NCBI GenBank assembly: GCA_937974245.1
Contig: CALJKV010000128.1
Span: forward strand, 1-64,000
DNA: 64,000 nucleotides
Origin: an uncultured Chloroflexota bacterium
GTDB taxonomy: Bacteria; Chloroflexota; Anaerolineae; Aggregatilineales; Phototrophicaceae
Direction of reading: 5' to 3'
The notes beneath the pieces were generated by a model. That model saw nothing but the letters and a program-made list of their open reading frames with translations. It was not told the origin of the DNA and did not search any database. This document shows, in pieces, positions 30,478-39,064 of this stretch (its first letter is position 1; every line of letters begins with the position of its first letter). Made by a program: the position numbers and the translations under genes.

Positions 30478-31428
30478 ATGATGAGCGTGATTAATTTACC
30501 GAAAATAGGGGTCTGGCGCGATCTTTCCGCCAGTCGGCGCAGGGAAGCCCTGATTGGATACCTGTTCATCTCGCCCTGGATGATTGGTTTTGTCATCTTC
30601 TTCCTGGGGCCGATTATCGCCTCACTCATCCTGAGCTTCACACGCTGGAATATCGTGGGCGATCCGATCTGGGTCGGCCTAGATAACTACGCCACGATCT
30701 TCGGGGAAGATTTACGCTTCAAAAAAGCCGTTGAAGTCACCCTGACGTATTCCATCTTCTACCTGCCGCTGGAAGTCGCCTGCGGTATTGGCCTGGCCGT
30801 GCTGATGAACCTGAAGCTGCGCGGGATCGGCTTATTCCGCACGCTGTTCTACATGCCGTCGGTTGTTCCACAGGTCGCGGCGGCGCTGGTGTGGGTGTGG
30901 ATGCTCAACCAGCGTTACGGGGTGGTCAACACCCTCTTAAAGAACGTTGGTGTTCAAGGCCCGAACTGGCTGGGAAGCCCGTCCTATGTCCTGCCCAGCC
31001 TGATTATCATCGCGCTCTGGGGGGTTGGGGGCAGTGCCATCATTTACCTGGCCGGCCTGCAAAATATCCCGGAAGTGCTGTATGAAGCGGCAACGGTGGA
31101 TGGCGCGAATTTCCTGCAAAAGTTCTTCCGTATCACACTGCCATTGCTCTCGCCAACGATCTTTTTCCAGCTTGTGCTGGGCTTGATCGGTGTTTTCCAG
31201 ACCTTCACCCCCGCATTCATCGCAGCCGGGGAAACGGGAGGGCCGCTGCAATCCGGCCTGTTCTACATGCTGTATATCTATAACCGGGGCTTCATCTCGC
31301 TGCGGATGGGCTATGCCTCGGCACTGGCCTGGATCATGACAGCCTTTATTCTGGTTGTGACGGTGCTGGTGCTGCGCAGTTCACGTTACTGGGTGTACTA
31401 CGAAACCGACCGCAGCCGCAATAAGTGA
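30478..31428 (+). CDS. sugar ABC transporter permease (MalF type)
   Basis: 316 residues, six membrane segments, starting YLFISPWMIGFVIFFLGPII. EAA loop YEAATVDGANFLQ followed by ITLPLLSPT. The frame is open 26 codons upstream into the preceding gene, but AGGTGA just before the ATGATG at 30478/30481 marks the start. It pairs with the permease at 31439. No ATPase is encoded nearby. Confidence 0.93.
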   Translation: MMSVINLPKIGVWRDLSASRRREALIGYLFISPWMIGFVIFFLGPIIASLILSFTRWNIVGDPIWVGLDNYATIFGEDLRFKKAVEVTLTYSIFYLPLEVACGIGLAVLMNLKLRGIGLFRTLFYMPSVVPQVAAALVWVWMLNQRYGVVNTLLKNVGVQGPNWLGSPSYVLPSLIIIALWGVGGSAIIYLAGLQNIPEVLYEAATVDGANFLQKFFRITLPLLSPTIFFQLVLGLIGVFQTFTPAFIAAGETGGPLQSGLFYMLYIYNRGFISLRMGYASALAWIMTAFILVVTVLVLRSSRYWVYYETDRSRNK

Positions 31429-31438
31429 AAGCAAATAC

Positions 31439-32323
31439 ATGATGGCAGAGGCGACTTTCCGACAACCAACAACCCGCAAAGCGTTACTTGACGAGCGGCA
31501 GATCGAACTCGTGCAGAAGATTCTGGGCTACACCATGCTGATTGCGGTGGCGGCGCTGCTCATCCTGCCACTGTACTGGATGATTTCCACCGCGCTGAAA
31601 AGCCCCAGGCAGATGTTTGAACTGCCGCCGGTGTGGGTGCCAAACCCCCTTGAATTTAACAACTTCGTGCAGGTATTCCAGGAAGTTCCGTTTGGTCGCT
31701 TCCTGCTCAATACCATCATCATCGTCGCCCTCAATATTCTGGGGGAACTGTTCGCGGTGACGCTGGTTGCCTATGGCTTCGCCCGCATCCGGTTTCCGGG
31801 GCGCAGCATCCTGTTCCTGTTGATGCTGTCTACACTGATGATACCCTATCATGTCACCCTGGTGCCGCGTTTTATCCTCTTTGCAAAACTCGGGTGGATC
31901 AATACTTACCTCCCGCTGACGGTGCCCGCCTTTACCGGCAGCGCCTTCCTGATCTTCCTGGTGCGGCAGTATATGATGAGCATCCCCTTTGATCTGGACG
32001 AGGCCGCCTATATTGATGGTGCCACCCGCTTCGGCGTATTCTGGCGCATCATCCTGCCGCTGTCCCGTCCGGCGCTGGTGCTGGTCGTTGTTTTCACCTT
32101 TGTTGGCACCTGGAACGACTTCTTGCAGCCGCTCATCTACCTCAACGATCCGAATATGTTCACGGTATCGCTGGGGTTGAGTTTCTTCCAGGGAGCGCGG
32201 GAAACCAACTGGAATCTGCTCATGGCGGGTTCGCTGTTGGCGACTATTCCACCCCTCATCCTGTTTTTTATCGCCCAGCGTCAATTGATAGGAGGCATAT
32301 CTATTGAAGGATTGAAAGGCTAG
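31439..32323 (+). CDS. carbohydrate ABC transporter permease (MalG type)
   Basis: 294 residues with six segments, the family start MLIAVAALLILPLYWMISTALK, and EAA loop DEAAYIDGATRFGVF followed by RIILPLSRPAL. The C-terminal part has FVGTWNDFLQPLIYL, a conserved MalG-type stretch. It begins 10 bp after its partner ends and is followed by the binding-protein gene. Confidence 0.94.
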   Translation: MMAEATFRQPTTRKALLDERQIELVQKILGYTMLIAVAALLILPLYWMISTALKSPRQMFELPPVWVPNPLEFNNFVQVFQEVPFGRFLLNTIIIVALNILGELFAVTLVAYGFARIRFPGRSILFLLMLSTLMIPYHVTLVPRFILFAKLGWINTYLPLTVPAFTGSAFLIFLVRQYMMSIPFDLDEAAYIDGATRFGVFWRIILPLSRPALVLVVVFTFVGTWNDFLQPLIYLNDPNMFTVSLGLSFFQGARETNWNLLMAGSLLATIPPLILFFIAQRQLIGGISIEGLKG

Positions 32324-32372
32324 CTTGTCACCAAAAACACGGAATAACGTTTTGAGAATAGGAGACTATCAC

Positions 32373-33656
32373 ATGAATAAAAGACTGCTTCTTGCCCTTG
32401 CCCTGCTGGCGCTGCTGCTGCCCACGGTGCTGGTCGTGGCGCAGGATGAAGTTGTAACCGTAACCTGGTGGGCCACCGAACGTGGCCGCGATACTGCCGC
32501 CACCCGTGACATGCACTTCACGCTGGCCCGCACATTTGAAGAGAGCCATCCGAATATCCGTGTCGCGCTGTCGCTGTATCCCAGCCGGGGTTTTGCGACC
32601 CGCGTGCTGACCGCCATCGCCGCCAATGAAGGCCCGGATGTGTTCTATCACTACTTCGCGCCGGATATCGCCAACCAGGGCTTCCTGGAAGACCTGACCC
32701 CTTACATTGAAGCGTCGGGCGCGGCGAACAACTGGTTCCCCAGCGGCGTGAATCGCGGCGTCTATGAAGGCCGCACCTATGCCGTCCCGCGTGACGCCGC
32801 CGCCGGTTTCGTGGCTTACAACAAAGACCTGTTTGATGCCGCTGGCGTGGCTTATCCCGAAGAGGGCTGGACGATTGCTGACTTCCGGGCGCTGGCGAAC
32901 CAGCTCACCAACCGTGACGCGGACATCTATGGCGTCGGCGCGATTGTCGGCGGTGAAGGCTGTATGCTGTGGTCGCCGTTCTCCTTTAACCTGGGTGCGG
33001 AAATCACCAGCCCAGATGGCCGCGATGTTGTCGGCTACATGGATACCCCGGAAACCGCTGCGGCGATGACCTGGTGCCTGGAACTGGTGACGGAAGACCA
33101 GGTGACAGCCCCCGTAGAACTTCAGGATCAGTTTGGCGAGTTGGTCTTCCTTTCCGGCAACGTAGCGATGCAATCCATCTCCGACTGGGAACTGGCTGCC
33201 ATCACCGAGCAGGCCGACTTCAACTGGGCGGTGGTCGCTCCTCCGCGTTTTGACGAGAACACCGAGGTAATCCCCTGGACGGATTCCTATATGTACTACA
33301 TGTGGAACGGCAGCAAGCACAAGGATGCTGCCTGGCAGTTGATGGAATGGCTGAGCGGCCCCGAAGCGCAGCGCATTGCGGCGGAAGCCGGTGTGTGGAC
33401 GCCCAACGGCCCTGCGGTGTATCAGGAACTGGGCTGGGACACCGACCCGATCCGCAGCGTGTCCTACAATCAGCTCATTAATTCCGAGCGTGTCCCCAAC
33501 TACCTCCGCAGTCAGTACTTCTGGGACTGTGTAGCTGGCCCGCTGAGTGATGCCCGCGTCCGCTGGATTGAAGGCGGCGAACGGGATGTCGCGGCGATGC
33601 TGGCCGAAGGCGCGGTTCAGGCGCAGGCCTGCCTGGACGATAACTACGGCAACTAA
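32373..33656 (+). CDS. sugar ABC transporter substrate-binding protein
   Basis: 427 residues. Signal peptide MNKRLLLALALLALLLPTV with a VVAQ cleavage-like end. The mature protein has family 1 features: VTVTWWATERG start, GPDVFYHYFAPDIANQGFLEDL, and SKHKDAAWQLMEWLSGPEAQR. AGGAG lies eight bases before the ATG at 32373; an in-frame start at 32325 lacks this. It completes the importer with the two upstream permeases. A hairpin right after the stop may set its expression relative to the next gene. Confidence 0.94.
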   Translation: MNKRLLLALALLALLLPTVLVVAQDEVVTVTWWATERGRDTAATRDMHFTLARTFEESHPNIRVALSLYPSRGFATRVLTAIAANEGPDVFYHYFAPDIANQGFLEDLTPYIEASGAANNWFPSGVNRGVYEGRTYAVPRDAAAGFVAYNKDLFDAAGVAYPEEGWTIADFRALANQLTNRDADIYGVGAIVGGEGCMLWSPFSFNLGAEITSPDGRDVVGYMDTPETAAAMTWCLELVTEDQVTAPVELQDQFGELVFLSGNVAMQSISDWELAAITEQADFNWAVVAPPRFDENTEVIPWTDSYMYYMWNGSKHKDAAWQLMEWLSGPEAQRIAAEAGVWTPNGPAVYQELGWDTDPIRSVSYNQLINSERVPNYLRSQYFWDCVAGPLSDARVRWIEGGERDVAAMLAEGAVQAQACLDDNYGN

Positions 33657-33672
33657 TAGATATCCGGTTGAT

Positions 33673-33703
33673 GGGGTCGCCGTCGCTGAATGGCGGCCCC
33701 TTT
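33673..33703 (+). terminator. intra-operon terminator/attenuator after the SBP gene
   Basis: GGGGTCGCC (33673-33681) pairs with GGCGGCCCC (33692-33700), one G-T pair, followed by TTTCTATTT. It lies 16 bp after the SBP stop and 37 bp before the next start, so it should end most transcripts and let some through. Confidence 0.7.
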
Positions 33704-33739
33704 CTATTTAATACATTCTGCTGGAAGGCTGTTTTTCGT

Positions 33740-35836
33740 ATGATCCCCCGTGACTATGACGAACGTGTTTATGCGGGCTGGCTGGGCAAGTGCATCGGTG
33801 TGCGCTTCGGCGCGCCGCTGGAAAACTGGACGTATGAGGAAATCCGCGACAACCTGGGTGAACTGCACACCTATCTGCGGGAGGATGCGGGAAAAATCTT
33901 CAAACCGGACGATGACACCTCGTTGCCCATGATCCTGATTCGTGCTTTTGAAGATTACGGCGCGTCCCCGGCTATCGCGGCTCAGAACTTCGGAGAAACC
34001 TGGCTGAACTACCTGGGCGACGAACACGGGACTCTGTGGTGGGGCGGCTACGGCGTCTCTACCGAGCACACCGCTTACCGTAACCTCGCGGCGGGCATCC
34101 CCGCGCCCCTTTCCGGCAGCATCGCCATGAATGGCGCGACGATCGCTGAGCAGATCGGCGGGCAGATTTTCAGCGATATTTTCGGATTAATCGCACCCGG
34201 TGACCCGGCGCTGGGGGCCGAGTTGGCGGAGAAAGCCGCCTCCGTATCGCATGACGGCAACGGCGTCTACGGCGGGCGCTTCGTGGCGGCGCTGGTGAGC
34301 GCGGCCTTCCTGGAGCGCGACCCGCTGGCGCTGCTGCGCATCGGCCTCGAACATATCCCGGCGGAAAGCGAATATGCCCGCGTCATCAACGCCATGATTG
34401 CCTATCACGGCCAGCAGTCGGGGGATTGGCGGCTCGCTTATGCTTACCTCAAAGCCAATTTCGGATATGACCGTTATGCCGGGGTGGTTCACATTATCCC
34501 CAATGCCGGGGTGATCGCCCTGGCGCTGCTCTACGGCGGCGGGGATTTCAGCCGCTCGATTCAGATTGCGAATATGGCCGGCTGGGATACCGATTGCAAT
34601 GTCGGCAACGTCGGCGCGGTGATGGGCGTGGCGGTTGGCCTGGATGGGATTGCCACCGCCTGGCGCGAGCCGATGAATGACCTGTTGATTACGGCCAGCA
34701 TCACCGGGACACGCAACATCTGGACGATTCCGGGTTGTGCCGACTTATTCGCCCGTACCGGACGGACACTGCGGGGCGAGGACAGCCCGACCCGCCCCCG
34801 CTATCATTTCGCCTATCCCGGCGCGACCAGCAACTTCAGCGCGCGCGGCACATTGGGGCGACCAATTCACCAGGCGCAGCGCGTCGTGGACGGCGTGCCG
34901 TGCCTGCAGACCAGTATCCGCAAGCTCAACAAGAAGGGTGAAATCCAGATCGGCACGCGCACCTCCTACCGCCCCGGCGAACTGAGTGGCAATTATTATG
35001 GCGCGACCTTCTCCCCCCTCATCAGTCCCGGCCAGACCCTCCACGCGGAAGTCTATATCCCCCCGGACGCCCCCGATACCATCCAGGCGGCGCTTTACGC
35101 CTGGGACGAACACGGCCAAGCGCGTCATCAGGCGACAGGCGCGGAGCTTGTACCCGGACACTGGCATACACTCCACTACACCCTGCCCGTACTGACCGAT
35201 GCCTGTTTAACCGAAGTGGGCGTGCTGCTGCGGAATACCGGCGCGTTGTGGGAAACCGGCGCATTTTATCTGAAATCACTCGACTGGGATGGCACACCCG
35301 CCTGGCGCACCACGTTTGCCCATGACCGGGCGGAAAGCGGCGGCATCAGCCAGTGGACGCGGGTGCGGGGGTACTGGCGACTGGAAGATGGCGCGTATCA
35401 TGGCAGTGGGCCGGGAATATGCGAAAGCTATACCGGTGATCCTGCCTGGGGGGATTACACGCTGCGGGTCGAATTGACGCCGCTTCTGGGCGATTATCAC
35501 GGGGTTCTGGTGCGGGTCGGCGGGGCGCGTCACGGCTATGCTGTCTGCCTGAGTCCAGGGGGGCAGTTGACGGTTTATCGCAATGACGGCGGCTATACCC
35601 CCGTTATCTCAGCCCCGTATGACTGGGGGCATGGGCGGAGCTACACGCTGGCGGTAGCTGCGATGGGTGGCGAGATTCATGCGACGATCACGGACGGCGA
35701 GAGCGTGCAGAACCTGCAATGGGCAGACACCGCGCCTTACCGCTACGGGCAGGTCGGCCTGTGCAGCTGGCACGGCGGCCACACCCGCTTTACCGCCGTC
35801 GCTGTTGGAGCTTCAGGCGAGGGCAACAATGGCTAA
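33740..35836 (+). CDS. ADP-ribosylglycohydrolase family protein (large form with C-terminal beta domains)
   Basis: About 698 residues. Residues 1-340 are an ARH-fold catalytic domain with GWLGKCIGVRFGAPLE, PDDDTSLPMI and GWDTDCNVGNVGAVMG, the second metal-site pattern of the larger ARH subgroup. Residues about 365-520 form a beta-sandwich (YYGATFSPLISPGQTLHAEVY) and 525-690 a concanavalin-like lectin/LamG-type domain (GHGRSYTLAVAAMGGEIHATI). These added domains suggest binding to a glycan-bearing substrate. No signal peptide. It ends eight bases inside the next gene. It differs clearly from the small ARH at 29478. Confidence 0.85.
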   Translation: MIPRDYDERVYAGWLGKCIGVRFGAPLENWTYEEIRDNLGELHTYLREDAGKIFKPDDDTSLPMILIRAFEDYGASPAIAAQNFGETWLNYLGDEHGTLWWGGYGVSTEHTAYRNLAAGIPAPLSGSIAMNGATIAEQIGGQIFSDIFGLIAPGDPALGAELAEKAASVSHDGNGVYGGRFVAALVSAAFLERDPLALLRIGLEHIPAESEYARVINAMIAYHGQQSGDWRLAYAYLKANFGYDRYAGVVHIIPNAGVIALALLYGGGDFSRSIQIANMAGWDTDCNVGNVGAVMGVAVGLDGIATAWREPMNDLLITASITGTRNIWTIPGCADLFARTGRTLRGEDSPTRPRYHFAYPGATSNFSARGTLGRPIHQAQRVVDGVPCLQTSIRKLNKKGEIQIGTRTSYRPGELSGNYYGATFSPLISPGQTLHAEVYIPPDAPDTIQAALYAWDEHGQARHQATGAELVPGHWHTLHYTLPVLTDACLTEVGVLLRNTGALWETGAFYLKSLDWDGTPAWRTTFAHDRAESGGISQWTRVRGYWRLEDGAYHGSGPGICESYTGDPAWGDYTLRVELTPLLGDYHGVLVRVGGARHGYAVCLSPGGQLTVYRNDGGYTPVISAPYDWGHGRSYTLAVAAMGGEIHATITDGESVQNLQWADTAPYRYGQVGLCSWHGGHTRFTAVAVGASGEGNNG

Positions 35837-37349
35837 ACTGCATGAATTTCAGAGCAAGACACTGCTCCAACAGGCCGGGATCGTCACACCGCCCGCCCAA
35901 CTGGTGACGAGCGCCGCCGCTGCCCGCGCCGCCGCGCAGGAACTCGGCGAGGTCGTCATCAAGGCGCAGGCCTGGACAACCAGCCGGGCAGCACAGGGGT
36001 TGATTCAGTTCGCCACCACGCCTGAGCAGGCGGAAACTGTCGCCGGGACGCTGCTGGGGCGTGAAATCGGCGGCTTCACGATTGAGCAGTTGTTGGTAGA
36101 AGCACGGGTGAAGATCGTGCGTGAGTGTTACCTGGGGCTCATCCTGGATGACCGTCAGCGTGCGCCGGTACTCATCTTGAGCAGTGTGGGCGGCAGCGGC
36201 ATTGAAGAAATCGCCCGCGCTCACCCGGATCGCCTGGCTCGGCACACGGTCAACATTGACACCGGCCTGCGCGACTATCAGGCCCGCGACCTCGCCCGCA
36301 GAGCCGGGATTGAATCCGAGCAATTGAACCCCCTCACCGATGTCATCCTCAAGTTTTACAGCGTCGCTCGTGGCTATGATGCCCGCAGCGCCGAGATTAA
36401 CCCGCTGGCGCTGACCGACTCCGGCGCGTGGATGGCGCTGGATGCCCGGTTCACGGTGGATGATTACGCCGTCTACCGTCATCCAGACCTGGGCATTGAG
36501 ATGGCGCGGGAGTTTGACCGCCCGCCCACTCCACTGGAAAAAATCGCCTGGAATATCGAGAAGCACGATTATCGCGGCACGTTCTACTTCATTCAGATGG
36601 AGATGGACTTCCAGAAAGGTGATGGCGTGATCGGCTTCCAGGGCAGCGGCGGTGGCGGCGGCATGATGAATATGGACGCCCTCATCAACGCCGGGTTCAA
36701 GGTGGCCGATTTTGTGGATACCAGCGGCAACCCACCCGCCAGTAAGGTCTACCGGGCGGCGCGGATCATCCTCAGCCAACCGGGGATTGACGGCTACTAC
36801 GCCGGGGGCAGCGGCGTCGCCAGCCAGGAGCAGTATCATACGGCACGGGGACTGGTAAAAGCCTTCATGGACGCCCAACTCAACGTCCCCGCAGTGATCC
36901 GCATCGGCGGCAACGGCGAAGAACAGGCCATGACCATCCTATACGAGGCAAACGGCGCGTTCCCCGCCCCGGTGGAGGCTTACGGACGGGATACCCCGCC
37001 AGAAACCTGTACCGCCCGGCTGCGTGACCTGATTCAAGATTACGTTCCGGCAGAATCGATTCTACCCCGCCCGACACCCGAACCGCGAGAGCCATACCGC
37101 TTCGACACCGTGACCGGCGGCACGGTCACGCTCGACCATGCCCTATGCCACGACTGTGAGTCGAAAATCTGCATCAGCACCTGTGCGCCGCAAATCCTCT
37201 CTTTAGAGGGTGATGTCCCGGTTCTGAACATCCCGCATGAGGCAGCGCGGAAAGGCGGTTGTACCGAGTGCCTGGCCTGTGAGGTGGCCTGTTATTTTCA
37301 TGGCAATCGCGGCGGGCATATCCACCTGCCCATCCAGGGATTGGAGTGA
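35829..37349 (+). CDS. succinyl-CoA synthetase beta-like ATP-grasp subunit with C-terminal ferredoxin domain
   Basis: 506 residues. Residues 1-390 are the ATP-grasp/CoA-ligase beta fold (MAKLHEFQSKTLLQQAGI start; VILKFYSVARGYDARSAEINPLAL; GGGGGMMNMDALINAGF), as in ATP-citrate lyase AclB or SucC. The tail carries eight cysteines: C440, C443, C448, C452 (CX2CX4CX3C) and C478, C481, C484, C488 (CX2CX2CX3C), enough for one or two 4Fe-4S clusters. I know of no such tail in standard SucC or AclB. The start at 35829 overlaps the preceding gene by eight bases. It is followed by a SucD-citrate synthase fusion three bases later. A redox-linked acyl-CoA or citryl-CoA chemistry is inferred. Confidence 0.8.
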   Translation: MAKLHEFQSKTLLQQAGIVTPPAQLVTSAAAARAAAQELGEVVIKAQAWTTSRAAQGLIQFATTPEQAETVAGTLLGREIGGFTIEQLLVEARVKIVRECYLGLILDDRQRAPVLILSSVGGSGIEEIARAHPDRLARHTVNIDTGLRDYQARDLARRAGIESEQLNPLTDVILKFYSVARGYDARSAEINPLALTDSGAWMALDARFTVDDYAVYRHPDLGIEMAREFDRPPTPLEKIAWNIEKHDYRGTFYFIQMEMDFQKGDGVIGFQGSGGGGGMMNMDALINAGFKVADFVDTSGNPPASKVYRAARIILSQPGIDGYYAGGSGVASQEQYHTARGLVKAFMDAQLNVPAVIRIGGNGEEQAMTILYEANGAFPAPVEAYGRDTPPETCTARLRDLIQDYVPAESILPRPTPEPREPYRFDTVTGGTVTLDHALCHDCESKICISTCAPQILSLEGDVPVLNIPHEAARKGGCTECLACEVACYFHGNRGGHIHLPIQGLE

Positions 37350-37352
37350 GTC

Positions 37353-39044
37353 ATGGCGATACTCGCAAAACCCGGCCAGCGCGTGATAATCCAGGGCATT
37401 ACCGGGCGTGAGGGACTGTCACGGGCGCGGCTGATGCTGGATTACGGGACACAGGTTGTCGGTGGGGTGACTCCCGGCAAAGGCGGGCAGACCGCTGCCG
37501 GAGTCCCGGTCTTTGACACCGTGCAGCAGGCCTGCGACGAACTGGGTATGATTGATACGAGCGTCCTGTTTATCCCCGCGCCGCTGGTGCGGAACGCCGC
37601 GCTGGAAGCCATAGACGCCGGGGTGAAGACGCTGGTTATTGTGCCGGATCGCGTACCGGTTTATGACGTGCTGGAGATTGACAGCGCCGCCCGGCAGAAC
37701 GGAGCGCGTTTCATCGGGCCGAATACCCTCGGTGTCCTCAGCCCGGACGCAGCCGTACTCGGCATGATGGGGGGACGCGCCGCCGCGATTCGGGAATGGG
37801 CTTTCGCCGGGCCGGTGGGCATCACCAGCCGCAGCGGAGGCATTACGACCAGCATGGCTTACTACCTGGCGCAGGCCGAAATCGGTGTTTCGACGGCGGT
37901 GCATGTGGGCGGGGATAGCATCGTCGGGATGCCCCATGCCCGCGTATTGGAACTGTTCGAGCGCGACCCGCACACGCGCCTCGTCGTCATGTTTGGCGAG
38001 ATCGGCACATCGCAGGAAGAAGAAGCCGCCGAACTCATCGAGCGGGGCGTATTCACCAAGCCGCTGATCGCATATATTGGCGGCAAGACCTCGCGGGAAG
38101 GCACGCGCTTCAGCCATGCCGGGGCGATTATCGAAGGCGGGCGCGGCACGTATGCCAGCAAGGTCGAACGGCTGCGGGCGGCAGGGGCGCATATCGCGGA
38201 ACACTTCGCGGATATTCCGGGCATCGCCGCTGAAACCCTCGCCAGCCTGCCCGCCGAGTTTCCCGCCGGTGACAAAGACCCGGCGCAGGTCTGGCACACG
38301 GCCATCACCGACATCCAGCCGAATGCCATCCGGCTGCGCGGCCAGCGCCTGGACGTGCTCATGGGACAGGTCACGTTCAGCCAGGCGATATTCCTGGCGC
38401 TCACCGGAGGTCTGCCGGACGCACGGGTCGCGCCGTTGATAGACGCCATGTTCGTCGCCTCAATCGATCACGGCACGACTCCGCCCTCGACGCTGGCCGC
38501 CCGTACCGCCGCCAGCACGGGCGCACCGCTGAACGCCGCGATTGCCGCCGGACTGCTCACGATCAACGCTTTTCATGGTGGCGCGGTTGAGGATTGTATG
38601 CTCATGATCCACGACATCCAGGAACGGGCAAGCGCGGGGTTGTCCATAGATGAAGCAGCAGAAGCCCTGGTCAGGGATTACCGCGCCAGCAAGCGTAAAC
38701 TCTCCGGCCTGGGGCATCGGGTACACACTGCCGATCCCCGTACCCGCCGCCTACTGGAACTGGCGGGTGAATGCGGGGTGGCGGGTGCTGGCGTGACAAG
38801 CATCAAGGCGCTGCAAGCGGCGTTCACCCGTGTTACCGGCAAGAAACTGCCGGTCAACGTGGATGGTGCGCTCGCGGCAGTCCTGGTTGATCTGGGTATC
38901 CCGCCCGAATTGGGCAACGCCTTCTTTATGATGGCACGCACACCCGGGCTGGTGGCGCAGATTACCGAAGAAAAACAGCGCGAGAAGCCAATGCGCGTCA
39001 TTTATCCCAACCAGGCAGTATATGATGGGCCGGAGCCGGACTAG
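37353..39044 (+). CDS. SucD / citrate-synthase fusion, ATP-citrate-lyase-like subunit
   Basis: 563 residues. The first 300 match the CoA-binding alpha subunit: Rossmann start VIIQGITGREG, TSRSGGITT, and the phospho-histidine SHAGAI with His255. The last 230 are a citrate-synthase/citryl-CoA-lyase domain with catalytic triad equivalents His408 (NAFHGGAVED), His455 (GLGHRVHTADPR) and Asp504 (VNVDGAL). This is the domain order of AclA in ATP-citrate lyase, which splits citrate to acetyl-CoA and oxaloacetate. GGAGTGAG lies just before the ATG. The pair with the 35829 gene is AclA/AclB-like, but the missing hallmark tests and the ferredoxin tail leave substrate open. Confidence 0.85.
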   Translation: MAILAKPGQRVIIQGITGREGLSRARLMLDYGTQVVGGVTPGKGGQTAAGVPVFDTVQQACDELGMIDTSVLFIPAPLVRNAALEAIDAGVKTLVIVPDRVPVYDVLEIDSAARQNGARFIGPNTLGVLSPDAAVLGMMGGRAAAIREWAFAGPVGITSRSGGITTSMAYYLAQAEIGVSTAVHVGGDSIVGMPHARVLELFERDPHTRLVVMFGEIGTSQEEEAAELIERGVFTKPLIAYIGGKTSREGTRFSHAGAIIEGGRGTYASKVERLRAAGAHIAEHFADIPGIAAETLASLPAEFPAGDKDPAQVWHTAITDIQPNAIRLRGQRLDVLMGQVTFSQAIFLALTGGLPDARVAPLIDAMFVASIDHGTTPPSTLAARTAASTGAPLNAAIAAGLLTINAFHGGAVEDCMLMIHDIQERASAGLSIDEAAEALVRDYRASKRKLSGLGHRVHTADPRTRRLLELAGECGVAGAGVTSIKALQAAFTRVTGKKLPVNVDGALAAVLVDLGIPPELGNAFFMMARTPGLVAQITEEKQREKPMRVIYPNQAVYDGPEPD

Positions 39045-39064
39045 TGTTTCCAGGGGAGATCATT

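Noticed and set aside
35790..36878. 362-codon open frame opposite the ATP-grasp gene
   Set aside because: Antisense shadow; no domain and no ribosome site.
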